A stretch of DNA of 14,822 bases, taken from the NCBI RefSeq assembly GCF_030523985.1, contig NZ_JAUNHK010000025.1, forward strand, positions 14,250-29,071, in the 5' to 3' direction. The notes under the pieces are model-generated. The model worked only from the letters and a program-made list of their open reading frames with translations, did no database searches and was not told where the DNA came from. Position 1 is the first letter of the stretch; the number at the start of each line of letters is the position of its first letter. Origin of the DNA: Deinococcus sp. (GTDB lineage Bacteria > Deinococcota > Deinococci > Deinococcales > Deinococcaceae). Positions 1-7,460 of the stretch are shown in pieces. The position numbers were made by a program, and so were the translations under genes.

Positions 1-1246
1 TGCGGATTTCCGGCCCAGCCGAGTTCGAGCATCAGGGCGGCCTGGGGCGCTTCGCTGAGGGTCAGCATCCGGCGCAGACTGTCCTGCTCGGCGGTGACCC
101 CTCCGCTCTTGAGTTCTCCGCGCAGCAGTTGGCTCAGGCGGCGGCTGCCTCCGTTGTCCCCGATCACCAGGGGAGCGTAAGGCGGCGTCTTGCCCGCCCG
201 CACCGCGTTGATGAGCTGCGAACGGCTGCCGCCGCTGCTTTCGTACACGGTCACGCCGCTGCGCTGGGTGCCGGGAAAACGGCCCATGTCGAGCGCGAGG
301 TACACGTCGCTCTGGCGGGCCAGGGCCAGCTTTTCGTTCCAGCCCAGGGCGCGGCTCTGGTCACGGGTCATGCGAACCTGCCAGCCCGCTTCCGCCAGCA
401 GTTGAGCGGCGCGGCGGGCCACGTCGAGGGTCACGTCGCGCCCCAGCCCCTCAACCCGCGTGGGGTCGAGGACAATCAGCGGTTTGGTGAGGCGTTCGAG
501 GACCACCGGGAAATCCTGCGGAATACCGGGGCCGATGTCCGCCACGATACGCGTGCCCCCGGCGCGAACGACGGGGTAGACGCGGTAGCCGCTGTTTTGG
601 GGCATGGTGACGCTGACGATCAGGTCGGCGTCCTGCTGCGTGACCTCGGCACTCGGCACGAAAGCGCCGCGCAGGGTGTACTTCTGTGCCTTGCCCGTGG
701 TGTTTTTAAGGATGATTCGCAGTTGCGTGCCGCGCAATTCGACCTTGGCGGTCACGTCGCGGTTGAGGTCGAGCACCAAGCGGTCGCTGCTGCTTCCGGC
801 GCGGTTGCTGACGCCCTGAAGCTGCGGGCGGGCCAGAGTAAAGCTGCCGGGTTTGTACTGCGCCCCCAGACCGCGGGCCAGGGTGTCGAGCGGGAAATGA
901 ACCACGCCGTTGACCCAGGTAGCGGTGCGGGCTTTGACCCGCTCGGCGTCGAGCTGCACCGTGTTGTAATCGGTGGTGGCGCGCACCTGATCGGTGTCGA
1001 TCGGCAACAGCATGGTGTGGCCCATGCCGACCACCCGCATGACGCTGCCCTGACGCTCGATGTCGAAGAGGCCGTCCAGCGTGTCACGGCTGGCGTACTC
1101 GGCCCCGTACAGGTTGACGCTCTGCACTTCCTTGCCCGCCAGATTGAGCTTGCTGAGGGTAATCTGTGCGCCCGCCAGTCCAGCCGCCAGCAGGCCCGCC
1201 GACAGCAGCAGGGGACGGCCCCAGCGCGAAAACGAAGTGGTTTTGG

Positions 1247-1250
<4 letters not shown>
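1..1250 (-). CDS. Exported amidase_3-fold protein, likely inactive (3' end outside window)
   Basis: Reading back from the ATG at 1250 gives 416 residues before the window edge. A signal peptide covers about residues 1-29 (basic start, Leu/Ala-rich core, Ala-Gly-Ala before Gln). The next part, up to about residue 115, resembles the stalk domain of copper amine oxidase N-terminal type (YASRDTLDGLFDI, then WVNGVVHFPLDTLARGLG). An AMIN-like beta domain follows. From about residue 255 the protein follows the N-acetylmuramoyl-L-alanine amidase (Amidase_3) fold: LIVLDPTRVEGLGRDVTLDVA, QVRMTRD, DVYLALDMGRF, SGVTVYE and LMLELGWAGNP. The expected zinc ligands are replaced: DPGH reads DPTR, the Glu before DV reads Gly, and the His of SIHAN reads Asp. 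The Glu of LELGW remains. The likely role is cell-wall binding or regulation of another amidase rather than hydrolysis (inference). The ATG overlaps the smpB stop (ATGA), so translational coupling to smpB is likely. Confidence 0.8.
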
Positions 1251-1678
<428 letters not shown>

Positions 1679-1702
1679 TGTAGCAGTGGAGGGCAAAAAG
1701 CG

Positions 1703-1742
1703 GAGGGTGGAGGGAAGTGCAGCGCCCTGACCCTCCACCCTC
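1703..1742. repeat. Perfect 12-bp hairpin between the dehydrogenase gene and smpB
   Basis: GAGGGTGGAGGG at 1703-1714 is exactly complementary to CCCTCCACCCTC at 1731-1742, leaving a 16-base loop. There is no T tract on the minus strand, so a strong intrinsic terminator is unlikely. It could slow or process a dehydrogenase-smpB transcript. The adjacent bases 1687-1700 (GTGGAGGG then CAAAAAG) resemble part of the GC-rich repeat at 7413-7460. Confidence 0.7.
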
Positions 1743-1755
1743 TTCCCTTATCCCT

Positions 1756-2511
1756 TCACTTCTTCGGTTTCTTGTCCGGGCGGCTGGGCCGCACTTCCAC
1801 GCGGCTGGGCAGCGTGCGGGCGGGCATCTTCAGCAGGTCGACGGTGAGCTGCGCGAGGTCTTCGGGCTGAATCTTCCAGAAGTCGTCCTCGTTCGGCGTG
1901 TGGTTGTTGAAGTGGGTCGCCACGCTGCCGGGCATAATCTGCGTGGTTTTGATGTCGTATTTACGCAGGTCGAGGTTGACCACTTCGGACAGCCCGTTGA
2001 GGCCGAACTTGCTGGCGTTGTAGGCGCTGCCGCCCTCGAAGGGGTTTTTGCCCGCCAGACTCGACAGGGTGAAGATGTACCCACCGCGCTTTTTCATTGC
2101 GGGAATGGCGGCCTTGATGGTGTAGAAAGCACCCGACAGGTTGGTGTCGATCACGTCCTGCCACTGCTCGATGCTCAGGTCTTCGATGTTGGCGAAGTGG
2201 CCCAGGCCCGCGTTGACGAACAGCACGTTCAGCCCGCCGAAAGCGGCGACGTGGGCGTCCACCTCGCGTTGCACGGCAGCGGGGTCTTTCACGTCGCAGA
2301 CCACGCCACGCACGTGTTCACCGAGTTCTTTCGCGGCCTGCTCGATTTCGCTTTGCTTGCGGCTGGTGATGGTCACGCGGTAGCCCTCGTTTGCTAGTGC
2401 CTGCGCCACCGCGTAGCCGATGCCCTTGCTGCCCCCGGTCACGAAGGCCGACTGGCCCGCGCCAAAGGCCGCACTGCCGCTCTGCTTTTCAAACTGCTTT
2501 GACTCTGTCAT
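1756..2511 (-). CDS. Short-chain dehydrogenase/reductase
   Basis: This 251-residue classical SDR is a single Rossmann domain for an NAD(P)-dependent oxidoreductase. The cofactor loop is TGGSKGIG (25-32), the adenine-pocket strand is VCDV (71-74), NAG is at 100-102 and the structural Asn is in DTNLSGAF (about 124). The catalytic set is Ser151, Tyr164 and Lys168 (YNASK), followed by PGSVAT (194-199). Arg51 after the second strand favours NADP(H). The sequence resembles 3-oxoacyl-ACP reductase and related SDRs, but the substrate cannot be read from it. About 20 N-terminal residues precede the core, and the C-terminus is basic (RPDKKPKK). The start at 2511 is supported by a -10-like TAGCCT six bases upstream. 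smpB follows 77 bases downstream, probably on the same transcript. Confidence 0.93.
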   Translation of the reverse strand: MTESKQFEKQSGSAAFGAGQSAFVTGGSKGIGYAVAQALANEGYRVTITSRKQSEIEQAAKELGEHVRGVVCDVKDPAAVQREVDAHVAAFGGLNVLFVNAGLGHFANIEDLSIEQWQDVIDTNLSGAFYTIKAAIPAMKKRGGYIFTLSSLAGKNPFEGGSAYNASKFGLNGLSEVVNLDLRKYDIKTTQIMPGSVATHFNNHTPNEDDFWKIQPEDLAQLTVDLLKMPARTLPSRVEVRPSRPDKKPKK

Positions 2512-2517
2512 GCGGCG

Positions 2518-2523
2518 AGGCTA
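2518..2523 (-). promoter_or_regulatory. -10 element, probable leaderless start of the SDR gene
   Basis: TAGCCT reads on the minus strand and ends six bases before the ATG at 2511. Transcription would begin at or next to the A of the ATG. There is no Shine-Dalgarno in the gap (CGCCGC). A -35 is not clear. Confidence 0.5.
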
Positions 2524-2563
2524 ACACGCCCCCCGCGCCGCGTTTCAGCCCGTGAAGCATTGG

Positions 2564-2773
2564 TCAAAGGGGAAGCTGATCGTCGGATTCGAGCGGGTCG
2601 TTTCTGTGGCGCTGCCAGGAACGCGAGGCGACGATGGCGGCGCTGACCCCGAGGCCGAGCAGCCCCGCGAGCACCACCGCCCACAGGGGCCACTGCAACA
2701 AAAAGCCCAGAGCAGCGCTGCCCAGCGCCGAGAGCAGCAGATTGGGCAGGCGCTTTCGCAAGCTGACCCGCAT
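2564..2773 (-). CDS. Small two-helix membrane protein, unknown
   Basis: The product is 69 residues long. It has a basic N-terminus (MRVSLRKRLP), two adjacent hydrophobic stretches at about 11-27 and 29-49 separated by a short Gln-Trp-Pro turn, and a charged C-terminal tail from about 51 (SWQRHRND onward). The positive-inside rule suggests both ends face the cytoplasm. The reading frame stays open upstream as far as 3073, but that extension is Arg/Pro/Ser-rich and looks like noncoding GC-rich frame, so I use the ATG at 2773. A TANNNT hexamer lies five bases upstream. I do not recognise the family. It sits alone between the SDR gene, 52 bases downstream, and an exported protein gene upstream. 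Confidence 0.6.
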   Translation of the reverse strand: MRVSLRKRLPNLLLSALGSAALGFLLQWPLWAVVLAGLLGLGVSAAIVASRSWQRHRNDPLESDDQLPL

Positions 2774-3009
2774 ACAGAACCGTAGGTAGGCCCGTCGCCG
2801 CGCCGTGAGAGGTCGGATAGACCGGGCAGAAGGAGAGGGGGTCACTGGACTGGCCTCCGGGGCAGGTGAGAGGTGGTGAGGGTGGCGGGAACGCCAAAGG
2901 CTTTGGAGGAGCAGGAAAGAGAGAAAGCCAGGAGTCAGCTTCTCCCGGCTCTGTAAGTTTACTGTCAAATTGTCTGTGGTAGGTCGTCTTGGTCTAACCC
3001 TACGCTCTA
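2774..3009. other. 236-base intergenic region, no gene seen
   Basis: Apart from the -10 candidate at its left end, this stretch holds no ORF with coding character and no strong hairpin. An AT-richer patch at about 2950-2980 contains a minus-strand TTGACA (2963-2968), but the expected -10 position reads GGAGAA, so I do not call a promoter there. Confidence 0.5.
2779..2784 (-). promoter_or_regulatory. Possible -10 for the 69-residue membrane protein
   Basis: TACGGT on the minus strand ends five bases before the ATG at 2773, matching the TANNNT-to-start spacing of other genes here. No -35 is visible, and the evidence is spacing alone. Confidence 0.3.
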
Positions 3010-3534
3010 TCAGGGAAGCCTTTTCACCATCTGGTCGTAGGCGAAGTTGGCGGCTTCGGGGCCTTGCTGCCACAGCGTGAGCAGGCCGAAAGACTCACCG
3101 ACGTTCTGAGCCGCGCCACTGGGAAGTTCAAAGTTGAGGTTCAGGCTCAGCTTGGCCCAGGGCACCAGCGCCTGTGGAGCAGTCAGGACGGGCGTGACCT
3201 TGATGGCTCCGGGGGTGCCCGCCGCGACGATGGTGGCTGCCGGATAGCGGCGCTTGAGTGCCCGCGCCGCGTCGTTTTTCAGTGCCCGCAAGATACCGCT
3301 GCGCTGCTCTGCCGACACCAGATTCGTATTGCCCTGCCAGACGGGTTCCTGCACAGCGTAGCTGGCCTGGGCCAGACTCGCGGCACTCCAGGTGACAGGC
3401 TGGGCGGGTGCGGGGAGAACGGGCGCAGGGGTCGCCGCAGCCGGGGTGACCGGAGCAGGAGTGGGGGCCTGAGCCAGAGCGGGAGCGCCGAGCAGCAGCG
3501 CGGTCAAGGAAAGCGTGAGGGAAGTGGTCTTCAT
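3010..3534 (-). CDS. Exported protein of unknown function
   Basis: The product is 174 residues. The N-terminus is a typical Sec signal peptide: MKTT, a Leu-rich core, then ALAQA with likely cleavage at about residue 21-23. There is no lipobox cysteine, so the mature protein should be periplasmic or cell-surface associated. A Pro/Ala/Thr-rich linker (about 23-47) leads to a compact domain to the end. Its recognisable pieces are an amphipathic segment with ALKNDAARALKRRYPAATIV, a beta-like stretch IKVTPVLTAPQALVPWAKLSL, and a C-terminal FAYDQMVKRLP. I do not recognise a family. It lies 94 bases downstream of the membrane protein gene ending at 3629 and could share its transcript. No -10 at leaderless distance and no close Shine-Dalgarno are visible before 3534. 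Confidence 0.78.
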   Translation of the reverse strand: MKTTSLTLSLTALLLGAPALAQAPTPAPVTPAAATPAPVLPAPAQPVTWSAASLAQASYAVQEPVWQGNTNLVSAEQRSGILRALKNDAARALKRRYPAATIVAAGTPGAIKVTPVLTAPQALVPWAKLSLNLNFELPSGAAQNVGESFGLLTLWQQGPEAANFAYDQMVKRLP

Positions 3535-3628
3535 GCCCGGCAGTCAAACACACCTTTCCTGACGCGCCATGAAAACCCGCTGAGCCCGAGTGGGGACGGC
3601 TCATATGTGGGGCTGGGTGAGGGGGCGG

Positions 3629-4084
3629 TTATTGGGGCTTGTTGACGGTGGCTTCGGGGGCGTGCGGCTGGGTCGCGTCCTGAACCTGAGCGTCTTCCTC
3701 CTGAACGACCTGGGGCTGGGCCGACACGACCAGCGAAGTGGGCTGCTCTGGCGTGGCTGAAACGGCTTCTGGGGAGGATGCTGCCGGGGCCGCTGCGCCA
3801 CGCTTGGCTCTTTGCCAGCGCGATGTGCGGCGGGGCCGGGGCGCAGCAGGCACACCCGCCGGAGCCAGCGTCACGCCGGGCCGCCAAGCGTTGGCGACAA
3901 AGTAACTCGCCCCCCCGACCAGTGCGGCCAAGGCCAGGAACAGCATCAGCCGCAGCAGAACACTCGCCGCGCCCGTGAGCAGCGCTCCCAGCACCACCAG
4001 CACCTGACCCGCCAGCCACAGCGCACCGAGCGCCGTAACACAGAGCAACAAGACGCCGATGACAAAAAGCAGCACGCGGGACAT
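3629..4084 (-). CDS. Membrane protein with Pro/Ala-rich tail, unknown
   Basis: The product is 151 residues. Residues 3-65 are strongly hydrophobic and read as two or three transmembrane helices (about 4-23, 26-43 and 45-65). The remainder (66-151) is soluble, low in complexity and rich in Ala, Pro, Gln and Val. It has a basic patch RPRRTSRWQRAKR at about 83-95 and an acidic stretch EEDAQ at about 129-133. The basic patch after the last helix suggests a cytoplasmic tail. No enzymatic motif was found and I do not recognise the family. The start at 4084 is well supported by a strong -10 (TATAGT) seven bases upstream. The gene diverges from the glycoside hydrolase gene at 4201 and precedes the exported protein gene. 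Confidence 0.75.
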   Translation of the reverse strand: MSRVLLFVIGVLLLCVTALGALWLAGQVLVVLGALLTGAASVLLRLMLFLALAALVGGASYFVANAWRPGVTLAPAGVPAAPRPRRTSRWQRAKRGAAAPAASSPEAVSATPEQPTSLVVSAQPQVVQEEDAQVQDATQPHAPEATVNKPQ

Positions 4085-4091
4085 GGTGCCT

Positions 4092-4097
4092 ACTATA
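4092..4097 (-). promoter_or_regulatory. -10 element TATAGT, probable leaderless start
   Basis: TATAGT on the minus strand differs from the consensus TATAAT at one base and ends seven bases before the ATG at 4084. This places transcription initiation at about the start codon. The intervening AGGCACC is not a usable Shine-Dalgarno at that distance. No clear -35 is seen. Confidence 0.6.
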
Positions 4098-4184
4098 CGG
4101 AGGGCCGTGACCTATGCGCCGCCGAACCGCCCGGCGGGGGTGCAGGCCCGCCCCTCTGTAAGAGCGCGACCAGAGAACTCCGGT

Positions 4185-4190
4185 TATCCT
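4185..4190 (+). promoter_or_regulatory. Candidate -10 of the glycoside hydrolase gene
   Basis: TATCCT ends ten bases before the ATG at 4201, predicting a leader of only a few bases. No Shine-Dalgarno lies between them. It is weaker than the other candidates because the spacing is longer and no -35 is evident. Confidence 0.35.
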
Positions 4191-4200
4191 GCGCTCCGCC

Positions 4201-5655
<1,455 letters not shown>

Positions 5656-5665
5656 AGCGGCACGG

Positions 5666-5706
5666 CGAAACGGGCGGAAGGCACAACAGCCGTTCCGCCC
5701 GTTTCG
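5666..5706. terminator. Bidirectional terminator between convergent genes
   Basis: CGAAACGGGCGGAA (5666-5679) pairs perfectly over 14 bp with TTCCGCCCGTTTCG (5693-5706), with an inner GGC/GCC extension. It begins 10 bases after the hydrolase stop and ends 11 bases from the hydratase stop. T-rich bases are modest (TTTCGTT on the plus strand), but position and stem strength fit a shared terminator. Confidence 0.8.
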
Positions 5707-5717
5707 TTGTGGTTCGC

Positions 5718-6536
5718 TTACTCGCCCTTGAATTCAGGCTTGCGCTTCTCCAAGAACGCCTTTGTCCCTTCCTTGAAATCACTGGTGGCGAAGGCCATGC
5801 CGAACAGATCGGCTTCGATTTCCATACCGCCTTCCAGGTTGGTTGCCAGGCCACGGCGCACCGCTTCCTTGACCAGCGAGAGCGCCAGCGGGCCATGCTT
5901 CACCATGCCTTCTGCCAGTTCGCGGGCCTTTTGCAGGGGGTCGTCTGCAACATAGTTGACCAGACCCATCCCCAGGGCTTCTTCGGCTCCGACCTGACGG
6001 GCGGTCAGCATCAGGTCAAGGGCGCGGCCCGCACCAATCAGGCGGGGCAGGCGCTGGGTTCCGGCGAAACCGGGGAGCAGACCCAGCGTCACTTCGGGCA
6101 GGCCCAGTTTGGCGCGGGGCGAGGCGACGCGAATGTCGCAGCACAGCGCCAGTTCCAGCCCGCCGCCGAGCGCGTAGCCGTTGATGGCGGCAATCACGGG
6201 AATGGGCAGGTTGCTGACCTGGGTCATGGCGTCCTGGCCCAGCAGCGACATGTCACGGCCCGCAAATGGCCCTTCCAGCGCCGCCAGTTCGCTGATGTCG
6301 GCCCCCGCCACGAACGCCTTGTCGCCCGCGCCCGTCAGGATGAGTGCGCCGACTTCGGGGTCGTTGGCAATGAGTTCTGCCGCCAGCCCGATTTCCTGCA
6401 AGGTCTGCCCGTTGAGCGCGTTGAGCGCCTTGGGACGGTTGACGGTCAGGACAGCAATCGGGCCGTGCTGGTCGAGGGTAATGTTCTCGAATTCCATCTC
6501 GTCCAGGCGCATGTCGTCGGTGTCGGATTGAGTCAT
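5718..6536 (-). CDS. Enoyl-CoA hydratase (crotonase family)
   Basis: The product is 272 residues. The crotonase signature is intact: KAFVAGADISEL supplies the first oxyanion-hole region, and PVIAAINGYALGGGLELALCCDIRVAS (about 112-139) the second. Both catalytic glutamates expected of a true hydratase are present, Glu128 in GGGLELA and Glu148 in GLPEVTLG, followed by LLPGFAGTQRLPRLIG. The enzyme should hydrate 2-trans-enoyl-CoA to 3-hydroxyacyl-CoA in beta-oxidation or a related acyl-CoA pathway in the cytoplasm. The C-terminal helices end KAFLEKRKPEFKGE as in bacterial homologues. I chose ATG 6536 because TAAACT lies seven bases upstream. A longer frame to 6593 would cross a palindrome and has no family support; later Met codons at residues 9 and 14 are possible. 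No other beta-oxidation gene is adjacent. Confidence 0.95.
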   Translation of the reverse strand: MTQSDTDDMRLDEMEFENITLDQHGPIAVLTVNRPKALNALNGQTLQEIGLAAELIANDPEVGALILTGAGDKAFVAGADISELAALEGPFAGRDMSLLGQDAMTQVSNLPIPVIAAINGYALGGGLELALCCDIRVASPRAKLGLPEVTLGLLPGFAGTQRLPRLIGAGRALDLMLTARQVGAEEALGMGLVNYVADDPLQKARELAEGMVKHGPLALSLVKEAVRRGLATNLEGGMEIEADLFGMAFATSDFKEGTKAFLEKRKPEFKGE

Positions 6537-6543
6537 GAGGCTT

Positions 6544-6549
6544 AGTTTA
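6544..6549 (-). promoter_or_regulatory. -10 element TAAACT, probable leaderless start of the hydratase gene
   Basis: TAAACT on the minus strand ends seven bases before the ATG at 6536. There is no Shine-Dalgarno in the gap (AAGCCTC). The region where a -35 would lie is the palindrome at 6552-6604. Confidence 0.55.
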
Positions 6550-6551
6550 AG

Positions 6552-6604
6552 GGCTATGGGCCGTAGGCCGTGAGCCATGGGCAAAAACCTCATGGCCCTT
6601 AGCC
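6552..6604. repeat. Palindromic element between divergent promoters
   Basis: GGCTATGGGCC (6552-6562) pairs with GGCCCTTAGCC (6594-6604) with one mismatch. An alternative stem GCCATG (6574-6579) with CATGGC (6591-6596) lies inside. The interior repeats GGCC and GCC motifs. It resembles the small noncoding repeats scattered in Deinococcus genomes. It fills most of the 109-base space between the hydratase and ABC ATPase starts, so it may overlap both -35 regions. Confidence 0.55.
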
Positions 6605-6632
6605 TGTCCGAAAGCTGAAAGCCCCCGCCCGC

Positions 6633-6638
6633 TACCCT
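6633..6638 (+). promoter_or_regulatory. -10 element TACCCT, probable leaderless GTG start of the ABC operon
   Basis: TACCCT ends seven bases before the GTG at 6646. No Shine-Dalgarno is present in CCGTGGC. No convincing -35 is seen. Confidence 0.5.
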
Positions 6639-6645
6639 CCGTGGC

Positions 6646-7416
6646 GTGATAGAAGTCAGCGGCTACACCAAGCGGTACGGCCCGCATACCGCCGTGAACA
6701 ACCTCAGCTTCAGCGTGACGCCGGGGCAGATTTTCGGGCTGCTGGGCAGCAACGGGGCGGGCAAGACGACCACCATTCGGGCGCTGGTGGGCCTGACCCG
6801 CCCCACGGCAGGTACGCTGCGGGTGCAGGGCTTCGACGTGTGGCGCGAACCCGTGAAGGCCAAAGCCGCCTTCGGGTACATTCCCGACCGCCCCTACCTC
6901 TACGGCAAACTCAGCGCCCGCGAACTGCTGCGCTTTGTCGGACAGCTTTACCACGTTCCTGACATGGACAGCAAAATCGAGGGCTGGCTGGACTTTTTCC
7001 GGCTGCGCGACTTCGGCAACGAACTGCTGGAAACCTACTCGCACGGGATGCGCCAGAAGGTCGCCATCATCGCGGCGCTGCTGCCCGACCCGCCCGTGCT
7101 GATTGTGGACGAGCCGATGGTGGGCCTCGACCCCCACGCGGCGCGGCAGGTGCGCGAACTGTTCCGCGCCCACGCCGACAAGGGCCGCACCGTGCTGCTG
7201 ACCACCCACTCGCTGCCGCTGGCCGAAGCCGTGTGTGACCGACTGGTGGTGCTGGACAGAGGCCGCGTGCTGGGCGAAGGAACGATGGATGAACTTCGCG
7301 CCCAGACGGGCACCGAGGCGGGCGGCGTGCATGGCGACAGTCTGGAACGCATTTTCTTTCGGCTGCTGGAAGAAGAACAGGCCGAGGAAGCGCGGCGGCG
7401 TGAGGCGGGCGAATGA
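6646..7416 (+). CDS. ABC transporter ATP-binding protein
   Basis: The product is 256 residues with a complete nucleotide-binding domain: Walker A GSNGAGKTT (34-42), ABC signature SHGMRQK (132-138), Walker B VLIVDEP with catalytic Glu156, D-loop GLD, and switch His188 in TTHSL. It resembles the CcmA/NatA-type ATPases of ABC-2 exporters. It should hydrolyse ATP at the inner face of the cytoplasmic membrane to drive the permease encoded next. The Q-loop region reads GYIPDRPYLYGKLSARELL. The last 25 residues are highly charged. Translation starts at a GTG (6646); no upstream in-frame start is better. The stop overlaps the permease ATG in an ATGA, indicating translational coupling. The transported substrate is unknown. 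Confidence 0.94.
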   Translation: MIEVSGYTKRYGPHTAVNNLSFSVTPGQIFGLLGSNGAGKTTTIRALVGLTRPTAGTLRVQGFDVWREPVKAKAAFGYIPDRPYLYGKLSARELLRFVGQLYHVPDMDSKIEGWLDFFRLRDFGNELLETYSHGMRQKVAIIAALLPDPPVLIVDEPMVGLDPHAARQVRELFRAHADKGRTVLLTTHSLPLAEAVCDRLVVLDRGRVLGEGTMDELRAQTGTEAGGVHGDSLERIFFRLLEEEQAEEARRREAGE

Positions 7417-7460
7417 CCCCCCTCCCCGACCCTCCCCCACAAGGGTGGAGGGGGCAAAAG
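7413..7460 (+). repeat. GC-rich repeat (copy A) forming the 5' end of the permease gene
   Basis: This stretch matches the intergenic repeats at 9183-9240 (reverse strand) and 13750-13805. It shares the leading C-run with CTCCC and then ACCCTCCCCCACAAGGG followed by GAGGG and CAAAAG. It lacks their central GTTGC/GCAAC hairpin. Here it is translated as MTPLPDPPPQGWRGQK, sixteen codons in frame. Confidence 0.7.

Noticed and set aside
1679..1738. Upstream GTG start for SmpB at 1738 preceded by a purine-rich AAGGGAAGAGG
   Set aside because: The extra residues are encoded by a hairpin repeat and SmpB homologues begin near the ATG at 1678; the purine run makes it not fully excludable.
2963..2968. 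Perfect minus-strand TTGACA
   Set aside because: No -10 at 16-18 bases downstream; the position reads GGAGAA, so it is not called as a promoter.
2774..3073. Upstream extension of the 69-residue protein to 169 residues
   Set aside because: The added part is Arg/Pro/Ser-rich, overlaps the end of the exported protein gene and ends exactly where a membrane-protein start makes sense.
6537..6593. 19-residue N-terminal extension of the enoyl-CoA hydratase
   Set aside because: It is encoded by palindromic DNA and would bury the -10 inside coding sequence.
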